Shown: positions 8,593 to 17,923, numbered from the stretch's first letter. The stretch: 64,000 nt of DNA from Sedimenticola_A sp040506895 (GCA_040506895.1 JBEVVY010000001.1:3209116-3273115); one strand, 5' to 3'. Numbers and translations: made by a program. Notes: generated by a model from the sequence alone, not told the origin.

Positions 8593-8850
8593 CGGCTAGT
8601 AGCCGCCATTATTCCTCATTTGGAATGTCTCAATAGGGTCGTCTACGGCCTATCACAGTGTAAATTCATAGCGTCCGATTTTCCTGATATCCGTTCATGA
8701 AGGGAAGTATTTTCATTTTCACATCAGGCGACCAGTATGCAGGCACCTGCGTTTCAGCCCAGCTGTAACTTTTGTCTATCAACCAGGGTATTGTGATAGC
8801 GCCAAAAGACTTTATATTCAACTAAAGACTGAAACTGCCAGAGGACACAG

Positions 8851-9534
8851 ATGAGTGAAGCAGGGGGTAAAGAGCAGGATTACCTGGCAGTTGATATTGC
8901 CTGCCTCAATCGCGAGACGTTGCGTGCCACTCTGGTTTCTTCAGCAGGCAGCCACTGCGAGGTATGGCGGACCAATAAACGCATCAAAACTATTGAGGAT
9001 GAGGAGAGTTATCACGAGTTCGTCATCAAGTATCCGACCAGTATCCACTCGCGGTCGGAAATTGCAATACTGATGCGTGACTACCGACGACTCAAGAATG
9101 CACTGGAAGAGATCATCCCGTCCGCTGTTTTCTTCGTAACTGAAGTGGATGGACAACCGAATGTCTGTGTAATCGCCGATGCGGTGAATATCTGGTTCAA
9201 CATCGCCAACCCTCAGAACCGTGAAGAGGCTGTCGAACTGCTGCGTGCAAGCCCGCGAGCACGGGGTCAGCTTGAGCGTTTCGTAAGAACCGCCCGGGAT
9301 TGGCGAAATTCAGACGATTCACGCCTGATCGACCTTTATGGCCTAGATAACCTGATCATGGATAAAAATCGTGAGATCCGTTATCTCGACAGTTTTTATG
9401 TTTTCTTTTATGAAGACCTGCTCGATCTGTTGCAGGAGGAGCCAGATGATCTACTGAAAGAATACATAACTGCTTCTGTGGAGAGGCTGGGTTATCTTGA
9501 GGAGATTCTGGAGGCATCATCTCTCTCTCGGTAG
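8851..9534 (+). CDS. Unknown protein with kinase-fold-like motifs
   Basis: A 227-residue soluble protein preceded by GAGGA. I do not recognise a named family with certainty. EFVIKYP (around 50) could be a beta-3 lysine, SEIAILMRDYRRLKNAL a helix C, and LIDLYGLDNLIMDKNREIRYLDSF (quoted here as two parts, LIDLYGLDNLI and REIRYLDSF, around 160-182) resembles the DxxxxDN catalytic loop and metal Asp of YrbL-like and other atypical kinases. The protein lacks a glycine-rich loop, so it may be a divergent kinase or pseudokinase. It stands alone between the insertion sequence and the hybrid kinase, in an AT-richer region. Confidence 0.6.
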   Translation: MSEAGGKEQDYLAVDIACLNRETLRATLVSSAGSHCEVWRTNKRIKTIEDEESYHEFVIKYPTSIHSRSEIAILMRDYRRLKNALEEIIPSAVFFVTEVDGQPNVCVIADAVNIWFNIANPQNREEAVELLRASPRARGQLERFVRTARDWRNSDDSRLIDLYGLDNLIMDKNREIRYLDSFYVFFYEDLLDLLQEEPDDLLKEYITASVERLGYLEEILEASSLSR

Positions 9535-10129
9535 TAGACTTGCCTCCAGATCTCAGAACGGCCAACTGCCGATATTCCCCCCTGACCTCAGAACAGTCAT
9601 TAGGTGGCAGCCAGATGCCACTGCATTCTGATAATAGTGTCTTTCTAAGATGTAAAAGAAGTGGGGAAAATCTGTTGTGCATCGGGCCTGGTGCTGGTGG
9701 ATATATGACAATCCTCTAAAAACACTCATTAATACAATGTGTTAGGTGTGTCTCGTAAAGTGGTTGTGTTCTCGAATCAGCGTTTTGCCTCTCAATGAGG
9801 AAGTAATGAGGCCTAACCTAATGAATTTACTATAATCTTTTATAGACTACCTGAACCAGAATCGGCTGTGCTTTTGTCGATGTTATTCAAAGTTAATACC
9901 TGCAAGGAATTGGTGATGAAAGCGGCATTGTTAAACGCCTCTCTGTCAGATAAGGCCTGGAATTATAAAGAGATGTCTCCCCGGGCTTTTATCGGCGGCA
10001 GTCAATCCACTGATTGCAGCATAGTGAAAAGCTCCAGGGAGGTTTGGATGCAGCCAAAAGAAGTAGTGCATGAGGGAATATCATTGAAGTGGCAGTGACC
10101 TCTCCCTAGGGATGAGCAGAGGCACGGTG
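9535..10129. other. 595-base stretch without a confident gene
   Basis: AT-rich DNA between the kinase-like gene and the hybrid histidine kinase. No long ORF with convincing coding character is present. The only candidate is the 60-codon frame at 9916-10098. No insertion-sequence ends or strong terminator hairpins were seen. The promoter of the downstream signalling genes probably lies here. Confidence 0.5.
9916..10098 (+). CDS. Possible small protein, 60 residues
   Basis: The frame starts at ATG 9916 with AAGGA 8 bases upstream and ends 31 bases before the likely start of the hybrid kinase. The product has no membrane segment, cysteine motif or recognisable domain. The good ribosome site and position are the only support; it could equally be chance. 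Confidence 0.22.
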   Translation: MKAALLNASLSDKAWNYKEMSPRAFIGGSQSTDCSIVKSSREVWMQPKEVVHEGISLKWQ

Positions 10130-10149
10130 ATGGAGGCGTTGAAAAAAAA
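10118..10149 (+). promoter_or_regulatory. Ribosome site, ATG 10130 and A8 slippery run before the hybrid kinase
   Basis: AGAGG (10118-10122) lies 7 bases before ATG 10130. Read literally, that start gives eight codons then TAG. One extra A in the A8 run (10142-10149) would join it in frame to the kinase as MEALKKKSLARRVTIGV, supplying the positive residues usual before a first membrane helix. It is either a slippage site, a recent mutation or a sequencing error. Confidence 0.6.
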
Positions 10150-10179
10150 TCATTAGCCAGGCGAGTTACCATCGGCGTA

Positions 10180-13137
10180 ATGCTCCTGATTTCATTAGGG
10201 GCCGTCTTCTCTGTTTCTTTGTCCTATTATTTTGGACAAAGGGACGTGCAGGGTCAGATTGATCTAAAGCTGGAAAGCTTGGCCAGTTACCTTGAAGGGA
10301 GCCTCAGGCAGCCACTCTGGCATTTGAATGAGGCCACGGTAAAGGCGATTTGTGATGCGGTCGCCCTGGATGAAGTGGTTGCTGAATTAACAGTCGTTTC
10401 AGATGGGAATGTACTGTACAAGAAGAATGCAATCGAAACGGAATCCATAAGCGCGTACATCGAACGTGACTTAGTCTATCAAGGTTATAAAATCGGCACT
10501 TTCCGGCTGGCAATCTATCTCTTTCCATTTGAACAATTGATGGTGACCCGGAATATCTGGATTGTCATTTCATCACTCTTTCAAATCGCCCTGCTGGTTG
10601 TTATCGCAAAAATTCTACTGCGAAAACTCCTTAAACAGCCGATCGAAGAGGTAGAGACGCTTACCAATCAGTTCAGCGAAGGTGAATATCAGCCTAAGAA
10701 AAACGGCATTTCATTCGTCGAGTTCAGCCCGGTTGAAATAATCCTTCGAGACATGGGCAAGCAGATTCTCCATCATATCAATGAGCTGCAGAACTACCAA
10801 AATGGGCTTGAGGAGTTGGTCGAGGATCGTACTAAAGAACTGATCCGCTCCAATGAGGATCTGGCCAAGGCCAAGCTGGATGCCGATGCTGCCACACAGG
10901 TGAAATCCGAGTTCCTGGCCAGCATGAGCCATGAGATCCGCACGCCGATGAACGCCATTTTGTCCATGCTGTACCTGGTGCAAAAAACCGATCTTGATGC
11001 ACACCAGCGTAACTGTATAAGCAAGGCGAACAACGCAACAAATGCCCTGTTGGGTATCATTAACGACATTCTTGACTTCTCCAAGATTGAAGCTGGAAAA
11101 CTGGACATTGAGCAGAATATGTTCGGCCTGGACGGCATGCTGGAACAGCTCGTCGATGTTGTTGGTTACCGTGCAGACGAAAAAGGGTTGGAGTTTCTTA
11201 TCCGTCGTGGGCAGGGCGTACCCAATACACTGATTGGAGATGGTATGAGGGTGGGGCAGATCCTGGTCAATCTCTGCAGTAATGCCGTCAAATTTACAGA
11301 GTCCGGTGAGATACAGGTCTCAGTGCAGGTTGTGGAGCGAGACAATGAACAGTTGAAGTTGATGTTTTGTGTCAGTGACTCAGGCATAGGGATGACCCGG
11401 GAGCAGCAAGTCAAGCTGTTCCAGAAATTCACCCAGGCGGATCAGACTATTACTCGAAAGTATGGTGGTACAGGGCTTGGACTATCCATCAGTTTGAAGC
11501 TGGCTGAGTTGATGGGTGGGCACTGCTGGCTTGAGCAGAGTGAGCCAGGTAAGGGCAGCACCTTCTGCTTCACTGTAATCTTTGGTTATTCCGAAGAAGC
11601 AGAAATGAAGAGGATGGAGAAGGTCGAGAAACTTTTACCTATTCTCAAGGACATGTGTGTGCTGGTTGTGGATGATAGCCCGGCGGCAAGAGATATCTCA
11701 GTGGATATGCTCAGCCAATTCCAATTCAAATTGGATACTGCAGCCTCTGGTGAGGAGGCTCTGGCATGTCTTGAGGCTTCAGATGCGGAGAGTCCCTTCG
11801 ATATTGTTTTGATGGATTGGCATATGCCAGGAATGAAAGGTGATGAGGCGACGCTAAAGATCCGCGAAAGCAATCAAATTTCTAATAAACCCAAGGTGAT
11901 CATGCTCACCGCCTACTGGCGTGAAGAGGTAATGCAGGCTGCAGAGCGAGCTGCTGTTGACGGTTTTTTAAGCAAGCCTGTTTCACCCTCCACCCTGCTG
12001 GATGCAATCATGGTTACCCTCGGTCATGAAACGGTGTTCCATCCGGTCGAGGTAGATACGGAAAAAGCCATGTCGTCACTTGCTGGCGCAATGGTGTTGC
12101 TGGTCGAAGACAATGAAATAAACCGCGAGCTGGCCATTGAGCTATTGTACAGCATGGGGATTAAAGCGGATGAGGCCATCAACGGTGAAGAAGCAGTGAA
12201 AATGGTCAAACTGGCTTCCTACGACGCCATCCTCATGGATCTCCAAATGCCGAAAATGGATGGCCTTGAGGCGGCCAGGCATATCAGAAAGCTTTCGACT
12301 GCAGAGGGTGACCGCTTCGCCAGCGTTCCCATTATTGCCGTGACCGCACAAGCGATGGCGGGTGACTTGGAAGAGGCATTGGCATCAGGTATGAACGACT
12401 ATGTCCCAAAGCCTATCGATCCTGATCTCTTGGGAGAGACGTTATTGAGATGGGTGAAAAAACCGGAGGGACGGGAAGCTCAAGCGTACTTCAAGGAGCA
12501 ACCTGTTTGCCTGGCAGAGGAGGCTGGCAAGCTTTTGGGGCTCTCGAATATCAACAGCACAGCAGGCCTGAATCGTATAGGCGGTAATGAAGAGGTATAC
12601 CGCAAGCTTTTGCAACAATTCCGTAACCGTTATTCCGATGCGGTAGAGAAACTTCGTGATCTGATTGACAAGGGTAGCTTGATGGAGGCTGAACGCAGCT
12701 GTCACACTCTCAAGGGAGTTGCCGGAAATATCGGGGCTGAGGCGCTCTTTAAAATGGCATCCAGTGTCGATGATAAACTCAAACAGGGCGAAGAGCTTGA
12801 TGATCAGCAATTGGAACTTTTTGAACTGCGATTGCAGGCTGTTATGGACGATATTGAGTCGCTGCGGACTGAAGAGAGACAGGATGATTTTTCAGAAGGT
12901 AAAACTGTACTCGTCGATCCAGTTAGGGTTATAGCCCTTTTGATGAAACTGCAGGGAAGTCTCGATGAGGATTTGGCTGTTTCGAATGAACACCTGGATG
13001 AGATCAGAAAAATAACCGCTGGCAGCGAGTGGAAAGAGATGGTCGATAGGATTGCTGAAAAGATCGAAGCATTCGATATCGATGAGGCTCAGGTATTGAT
13101 TGATGATATGAGGGGAAGGATTAACGAGAGCGGGTAA
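10180..13137 (+). CDS. Hybrid sensor histidine kinase with two receiver domains and HPt (BarA/ArcB type)
   Basis: Membrane-bound phosphorelay protein. From the ATG at 10180 it has 985 residues: TM1 (1-18), a periplasmic sensor of about 100 residues, TM2 (about 124-147), linker and coiled coil, HisKA with His251 (SHEIRTPMNA), HATPase (N box 363-371, DSGIGM 400-405, GGTGLGLS 429-436), receiver 1 with Asp546, receiver 2 with Asp687 and a C-terminal HPt with His842. The frame is open upstream to 10099 but lacks a start codon there. A good start at 10130 is out of frame by one base across an A8 run (10142-10149), see findings. Its likely partners are the downstream solute-binding protein and kinases on the same strand. 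Confidence 0.9.
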   Translation: MLLISLGAVFSVSLSYYFGQRDVQGQIDLKLESLASYLEGSLRQPLWHLNEATVKAICDAVALDEVVAELTVVSDGNVLYKKNAIETESISAYIERDLVYQGYKIGTFRLAIYLFPFEQLMVTRNIWIVISSLFQIALLVVIAKILLRKLLKQPIEEVETLTNQFSEGEYQPKKNGISFVEFSPVEIILRDMGKQILHHINELQNYQNGLEELVEDRTKELIRSNEDLAKAKLDADAATQVKSEFLASMSHEIRTPMNAILSMLYLVQKTDLDAHQRNCISKANNATNALLGIINDILDFSKIEAGKLDIEQNMFGLDGMLEQLVDVVGYRADEKGLEFLIRRGQGVPNTLIGDGMRVGQILVNLCSNAVKFTESGEIQVSVQVVERDNEQLKLMFCVSDSGIGMTREQQVKLFQKFTQADQTITRKYGGTGLGLSISLKLAELMGGHCWLEQSEPGKGSTFCFTVIFGYSEEAEMKRMEKVEKLLPILKDMCVLVVDDSPAARDISVDMLSQFQFKLDTAASGEEALACLEASDAESPFDIVLMDWHMPGMKGDEATLKIRESNQISNKPKVIMLTAYWREEVMQAAERAAVDGFLSKPVSPSTLLDAIMVTLGHETVFHPVEVDTEKAMSSLAGAMVLLVEDNEINRELAIELLYSMGIKADEAINGEEAVKMVKLASYDAILMDLQMPKMDGLEAARHIRKLSTAEGDRFASVPIIAVTAQAMAGDLEEALASGMNDYVPKPIDPDLLGETLLRWVKKPEGREAQAYFKEQPVCLAEEAGKLLGLSNINSTAGLNRIGGNEEVYRKLLQQFRNRYSDAVEKLRDLIDKGSLMEAERSCHTLKGVAGNIGAEALFKMASSVDDKLKQGEELDDQQLELFELRLQAVMDDIESLRTEERQDDFSEGKTVLVDPVRVIALLMKLQGSLDEDLAVSNEHLDEIRKITAGSEWKEMVDRIAEKIEAFDIDEAQVLIDDMRGRINESG

Positions 13138-13278
13138 ACTCCCTTATTCAAGAAGAGGCTACATGACAACAAGTCCGCAGATTGACGTCTGGGCCTTGTT
13201 GAAGCATGGGAAATGAATTGATGTAAAAAAGCACAATCAGCTCATTAACCCTTATTATTACCAAGAGGTCAATTGACC

Positions 13279-14064
13279 ATGAATGACATGTATCGCTTTA
13301 TATCCTGCGTGTTTTTCATATTGATATTTTTCATTTCTTCTCCGGTGAACGGCTCAGAAATAACTATCTTTGGAAACAGCAGCAAGCCACCGAAAATTTA
13401 CCTCGAAAACAATCAGCCCAAAGGTATCCTGGTTGATATCTTAAAGTATATTGATGAGCGAGTTCCTGTGGAGTTCAAGATCAAATTAATGCCCTGGAAA
13501 AGGGCTTATCAAAGTGCAATAAGTTCTCAAGGAGGAGTTATTGGGCTTTCAATGAATGATGAGCGTCTCAAGATATTTGATTATTCAGAATCGTTGTTTA
13601 TCGATGAGATCGTGATGGTTGTATTGAAAGGCAATGAATTTCACTATGAAAATATCCATGATCTTAAGGGAAAGGTTGTCGGGCTGCGAAGAGGTGCCAG
13701 TTATGGCAATGCATTTGAAATGGGAAAGCAAAGTATTTTCAGGGCCGAGGGTGATGACTCAAGCAAGCAGCGCTTATTGAAATTATTGTCAAGACGTATT
13801 GATGTGGCATTTATCAATCCAGGCAAGGTGGGTGTCAATAATGCCATTGAATCTGATAAGAGATTACGTGCGAATAGAGGTAAGTTTGTTGTTCTTTCTA
13901 CACCTTTTAAGATGGATCCAAACCACATTGGGTTTGCAAAAGAAATGCAAATGGAAGCCGTGTTAACGCAGATAAATGACATCATAATCAAGGGGAAAGA
14001 ATCTGGAGATATACAGAGGATAATTGACCGCCATATGGCAGGTCCCTTGGATGGAGGAAAATAA
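13279..14064 (+). CDS. Periplasmic solute-binding protein, family 3
   Basis: A 261-residue exported protein with a hydrophobic signal peptide (MNDMYRF then about 13 hydrophobic residues, likely cleavage after NGS). The body has the family 3 (polar amino acid type) pattern: KIYLENNQPKGILVDILKYI near the N-terminus, a DYSESLFIDEIVMVV hinge and DLKGKVVGLRRGASYG. The start is the ATG at 13279 with AAGAGG upstream; a TTG at 13273 is also open. There is no permease or ATPase gene beside it. It is flanked by two histidine kinase genes, so it may present a ligand to a sensor and not serve transport. It is clearly AT-richer than housekeeping genes here. Confidence 0.8.
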   Translation: MNDMYRFISCVFFILIFFISSPVNGSEITIFGNSSKPPKIYLENNQPKGILVDILKYIDERVPVEFKIKLMPWKRAYQSAISSQGGVIGLSMNDERLKIFDYSESLFIDEIVMVVLKGNEFHYENIHDLKGKVVGLRRGASYGNAFEMGKQSIFRAEGDDSSKQRLLKLLSRRIDVAFINPGKVGVNNAIESDKRLRANRGKFVVLSTPFKMDPNHIGFAKEMQMEAVLTQINDIIIKGKESGDIQRIIDRHMAGPLDGGK

Positions 14065-14260
14065 AATCCTTCATCTGGTTGTCATCGCAGAGAGTCCAGG
14101 AAAAGGCCGAAGAAAAGGTTGTTGGGATGACAAAAACGAAAATCAACAAGCCCATGTCGCCGGGTTCTAAACAAGTAAAGGAGAGCGAAAGAAACCGTGT
14201 TGAACATGTGTGCTAGATAAACAGTCAACTGCCTTAGAGTGATTATGTAAGGATGATTGG

Positions 14261-16069
14261 ATGATGATGGAACAATTTAAGAAGTGGCTGATTCACTTTT
14301 CCGCCCTGGCGAGTGGGCGAATTCTTGTGTTCCTGGGAGTGCTTCTCATCCTGTTGTCCGTTGCAATAAATCTCTATCTGGCAAATATTCACGCAGAAGA
14401 TGTGGCCAGGGCGCAAGCCAAGACCATGTTTGATCACATTGTTCTCACGCGGAGTTGGAATGCACGCCACGGTGGCGTCTATGTGCCAATAACAGACGGA
14501 ACCAAACCTAATCCCTATCTCAAGGTGCCTAAGCGGGATGTGGTGACCTCAGAAGGGGACAATCTCACCAAGATCAATCCTGCCTATATGACGCGCCAGG
14601 TCAGCGAGTTGGCCCAGGAGAGCGAGGGAGTGCAGTTCCATATTACCAGTCTTCAACCCATACGCCCTCAAAATGCGCCGACACCCTGGGAGCGGGAAGC
14701 TCTCGAGCGTTTTGAGCAGGGTGAGAGAGAAACCGGCGTGTTTCTTCACAAGGAGCACAAGTATCGCTATATGGCGCCACTGTTTACAACAAAGGGGTGT
14801 CTGAAGTGTCACTCAGAACAGGGATACAAACTTGGTGATATCAGGGGGGGGATCAGTGTTACACATCCTGTTCAGGAGATACTTCATGTTCGTGAGCGCC
14901 AGATAAACATTACGCTGATTTCTCATACCATCGTCCTCATTATCGGTTATATCGTTTTCATGCTCTATCGGAATAGCCGGCAGCGCCTGGAGTCAATCAG
15001 AGTGGACAAGGAGGCTGCAGAGCAGGCCAATGCTTTCAAGAGTTCATTTATTGCCAATATCAGCCATGAACTGCGTACCCCTTTGAATGCCATTATAGGC
15101 ATGAGTCACATTCTTGATGAAGAGGACCTTCAGTCCAAACAAAAATCCCATGTCAAGACGATTAATGATGCCGGCAGGCAGCTCGACGGCGTGATAAATC
15201 AGATGCTCGACTTCTCCCGGGTAGACACGGGAAGCCTAGAGGTGAACCACTTGCCTCTCAAGCTGGGACGGTTAGTGCAGGAATGCGTTGACCTGGTAAA
15301 AGAAAAGGCGCGACAGAAGGGGCTCTCACTTGCCGTAGATTACCCGGAAAATGCAGGCCAGTGGATGCTGGGTGATGCGCAACGTATTCGGGAGATTCTG
15401 CTGCATATTCTCGACAATGCCATCAAGTTTACTGAAAGCGGAGGGGTCGAGGTGATGGTGTCAGTTGAACCCAAGGGTGATACCCACTACGAAGTAGCCA
15501 TTACAGTCGAGGACAGTGGTATCGGTATGGATAGGTACCTGGGCAGGCAGGCACAACACGACTTCATCCAGGCAGAGGATTATCGTACTCGTAAGCAGGG
15601 AGGGCTGGGACTTGGTCTGACCATGAGCAGAAGGCTCTTGGAATTGATGGGCGGCAGCCTGGGAATAGAGAGTGAAATCGGGCGAGGTACGAAGGTGACT
15701 ATCCGCTTCCTGCTAGAATGTGTGAATGAGGAACTCATAGTTACTGGATCACCTACGGTCCCTGAAGAAGCCGAAAAGATCTCAGATGCAGCTGTTGAGC
15801 CGGGAAAGGAAGAAAAGGTGAAGCCGTTTGTACTTTCCGGATTTCAGCGACAGCAGCTGGATGAGGAGCTATCGGAACTTATGGTGCTGGTTGATAGCGA
15901 CTACACCCATGCAGTGGAGAAGCTTGACGCCATGCTGATACACTACCAGGGGAGCGATTATCATGTTGATCTGGTGGCTGTCTCTGAGAAGATGGCAAGC
16001 TTTGACAGTGATGGCGTGATGGAAATTTGCCAGTCTGTGCAAGAGAAGCTTTCCCAGGATAACCGATAA
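14261..16069 (+). CDS. Sensor histidine kinase with DUF3365 (Tll0287-like) CxxCH sensor domain
   Basis: A 602-residue membrane kinase. TM1 (about 20-40) is followed by a periplasmic DUF3365-type domain ending in GCLKCHSEQGYKLGD with Cys180, Cys183 and His184, the c-type haem attachment pattern. Then come TM2 (about 218-236), HisKA with His269 (ISHELRTPLNAI) and HATPase (ILDNAIKFTES, DSGIGMD, GGLGLGLTMS). After residue about 490 there is a non-conserved helical tail. The domain set suggests redox or gas sensing at a covalently bound haem. It lies directly before an HD-GYP response regulator, its probable phosphate acceptor. Confidence 0.88.
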   Translation: MMMEQFKKWLIHFSALASGRILVFLGVLLILLSVAINLYLANIHAEDVARAQAKTMFDHIVLTRSWNARHGGVYVPITDGTKPNPYLKVPKRDVVTSEGDNLTKINPAYMTRQVSELAQESEGVQFHITSLQPIRPQNAPTPWEREALERFEQGERETGVFLHKEHKYRYMAPLFTTKGCLKCHSEQGYKLGDIRGGISVTHPVQEILHVRERQINITLISHTIVLIIGYIVFMLYRNSRQRLESIRVDKEAAEQANAFKSSFIANISHELRTPLNAIIGMSHILDEEDLQSKQKSHVKTINDAGRQLDGVINQMLDFSRVDTGSLEVNHLPLKLGRLVQECVDLVKEKARQKGLSLAVDYPENAGQWMLGDAQRIREILLHILDNAIKFTESGGVEVMVSVEPKGDTHYEVAITVEDSGIGMDRYLGRQAQHDFIQAEDYRTRKQGGLGLGLTMSRRLLELMGGSLGIESEIGRGTKVTIRFLLECVNEELIVTGSPTVPEEAEKISDAAVEPGKEEKVKPFVLSGFQRQQLDEELSELMVLVDSDYTHAVEKLDAMLIHYQGSDYHVDLVAVSEKMASFDSDGVMEICQSVQEKLSQDNR

Positions 16070-16108
16070 TGAGTTCAGATTTGATAAGAGTCCCATGGAT
16101 ATTAGTCG

Positions 16109-17158
16109 ATGAGTAATAAACCTAAAGCCCTTATCGTTGATGATGTGGCTGAAAATCTCCACTTCCTGGTCAATATTCTCAAGGACGATTGCGCCATTGT
16201 CGCCGCAAAGAGCGGTGAAAAGGCGCTCGAACTCTCATGTGTGGAACCGAAACCCGACATCATTCTTCTCGATATCATGATGCCTGATATGAATGGCTAT
16301 GAAGTCTGTAAGGCGCTTAAGGAGAATCCTGAGACGAGTTCGATTCCTGTGATTTTTGTAATGGCGCTGAGTGAATCCACTGATGAAGCACAAGGCCTGG
16401 AACTGGGGGCTGTTGATTACCTGACCAAGCCGGTGGTTCCTGAACTTGTCAGGGCCCGGGTGAGGAATCAACTCGAGTTGAAAAGGCATCGTGATCATCT
16501 TGAAGAATTGGTGGAAGAAAAGACATCAGAGCTTAAAAAGGCTTACAAGTCGCTTCAGGGGAATTCCGATCGCATGCGCAGTGTTCTTCTGCGCACCATT
16601 GAGGCTATTGCTCTGACCCTGGAGAAACGGGACCCATATACTGCCGGACACCAGCAGCGGGTTGCTGATCTTGCCCAAAATATAGCACTCGAGATGGGAT
16701 TGGGTCCGGAGCAGGTAGAGGGCATCTATTTCGGTGGATTGGTACACGATATCGGCAAGATAAACGTACCTGCAGAGCTTCTGGCCAGGCCAGGAAAGCT
16801 GACGGAATATGAGTACCTGATCATTAAGGAGCACTCGAAAGTCGGTTACGACATTATCAAGGATATTGATTTTCCCTGGCCCGTGGCCAAAATGGTTCTT
16901 CAGCATCATAAGCGACTGGACGGCTCTGGATACCCCAATGGTATCAAGGGTGACGATATCCTCTTGGAAGCAAGGGTGTTGGCTGTTGCAGACGTGGTGG
17001 AAGCAATGCAGTCCCATCGACCTTACCGTCCCGGCCATGATATCGATGTGGCGCTGGACGAGATAAGAAGCCACCGTGGGAAACGCTATGATCCTGATGT
17101 AGTGGACAGTTGCCTGGCTCTGTTCACCGAAAAGGGGTACGAATTGGCCAAGGGGTGA
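16109..17158 (+). CDS. Response regulator with HD-GYP cyclic-di-GMP phosphodiesterase domain
   Basis: A 349-residue cytosolic protein. The N-terminal receiver has acidic DD at 11-12, phospho-acceptor Asp55 (ILLDIMMPD) and the YLTKPV lysine. A coiled linker follows (about 125-150), then an HD-GYP domain with HDIGK, HSKVGYDI, HHKRLDGSGYP and ADVVEAM, which bind metal and degrade cyclic di-GMP. It begins 39 bases after the haem-type kinase, so the two very likely form a two-component pair lowering c-di-GMP. All catalytic residues I can check are present. Confidence 0.92.
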   Translation: MSNKPKALIVDDVAENLHFLVNILKDDCAIVAAKSGEKALELSCVEPKPDIILLDIMMPDMNGYEVCKALKENPETSSIPVIFVMALSESTDEAQGLELGAVDYLTKPVVPELVRARVRNQLELKRHRDHLEELVEEKTSELKKAYKSLQGNSDRMRSVLLRTIEAIALTLEKRDPYTAGHQQRVADLAQNIALEMGLGPEQVEGIYFGGLVHDIGKINVPAELLARPGKLTEYEYLIIKEHSKVGYDIIKDIDFPWPVAKMVLQHHKRLDGSGYPNGIKGDDILLEARVLAVADVVEAMQSHRPYRPGHDIDVALDEIRSHRGKRYDPDVVDSCLALFTEKGYELAKG

Positions 17159-17215
17159 TCATCAACATAACAGTTTGTCGTCTTGAATAAAGCAACCCCC
17201 TTCATTGAAAAACTT

Positions 17216-17923
17216 ATGAAACTAACGACATTATTTCTAGCAGTACTTTGCTTAACGGTGCCGGTGATCCCAGCTAATGCCCAAACCAATATGGTTTTCA
17301 CAGCACCTTCGGGCTCTCCTATGGGCTTGATTAGTGAAAGGGTCCTAAAAGAGGCTTATGGAAATATTGGGATTTCGATCAGGGTGGACAAAGTCCCTGG
17401 AAAGAGAGCACTGGCTTCGTCAAATTCTGGGCAAGTAGATGGTGAGGCCAATCGAATTGCCAATATAAATGAGCAATTCAGTAACCTGATCATGATTCCG
17501 GTTCCCGTTGTAAATATAAAAATGGTTGCCTTCTCAAAGCAAGAAGCATTTCCCATCAATGGATGGGAAAGCTTGAAACCGTATTACATTGGAATACGTC
17601 GAGGAATCAGGATTTCTGAGGAGGGTACAAAGGGGATGCGACGTCAACTTGTTGATGATTATCGCCAGCTTTTCACATTATTGGACCTGGGAAGAGTGGG
17701 CGTGGTGGTGACTCCTCATCTTGTCGGATTAATAGAGATGAAAAAATCCAACATCAAAGATGTCAAAACATTGGAGCCTCCATTAATCGAAACCAAACTC
17801 TATCATTATTTACATAAAAAACATGAAAGCCTTGTGCCCAAAATCACCGCGTCTTTACGAAAAATGGAGGCCGAAGGAGATATTGAAAGAATTCAAGATC
17901 AAGTCACAATGGAATTGAGATAA
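17216..17923 (+). CDS. Second orphan periplasmic solute-binding protein, family 3-like
   Basis: A 235-residue exported protein with signal peptide MKLTTLFLAVLCLTVPVIPANA. The body matches the periplasmic binding-protein type II fold only loosely: VFTAPSGSPMGLISERVLKEA at the start, KVPGKRALASSNSGQVDGE in the middle, and a short C-terminal lobe. The start is the ATG at 17216, since the TTG at 17183 would bury the signal peptide. There are no transport genes adjacent; it follows the HD-GYP regulator by 57 bases. AT-rich like the other solute-binding protein of this island. Confidence 0.65.
   Translation: MKLTTLFLAVLCLTVPVIPANAQTNMVFTAPSGSPMGLISERVLKEAYGNIGISIRVDKVPGKRALASSNSGQVDGEANRIANINEQFSNLIMIPVPVVNIKMVAFSKQEAFPINGWESLKPYYIGIRRGIRISEEGTKGMRRQLVDDYRQLFTLLDLGRVGVVVTPHLVGLIEMKKSNIKDVKTLEPPLIETKLYHYLHKKHESLVPKITASLRKMEAEGDIERIQDQVTMELR

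Noticed and set aside
9356..9682. Minus-strand frame of 108 codons after the kinase-like gene
   Set aside because: Overlaps the 3' end of a convincing gene on the other strand and shows no coding character.
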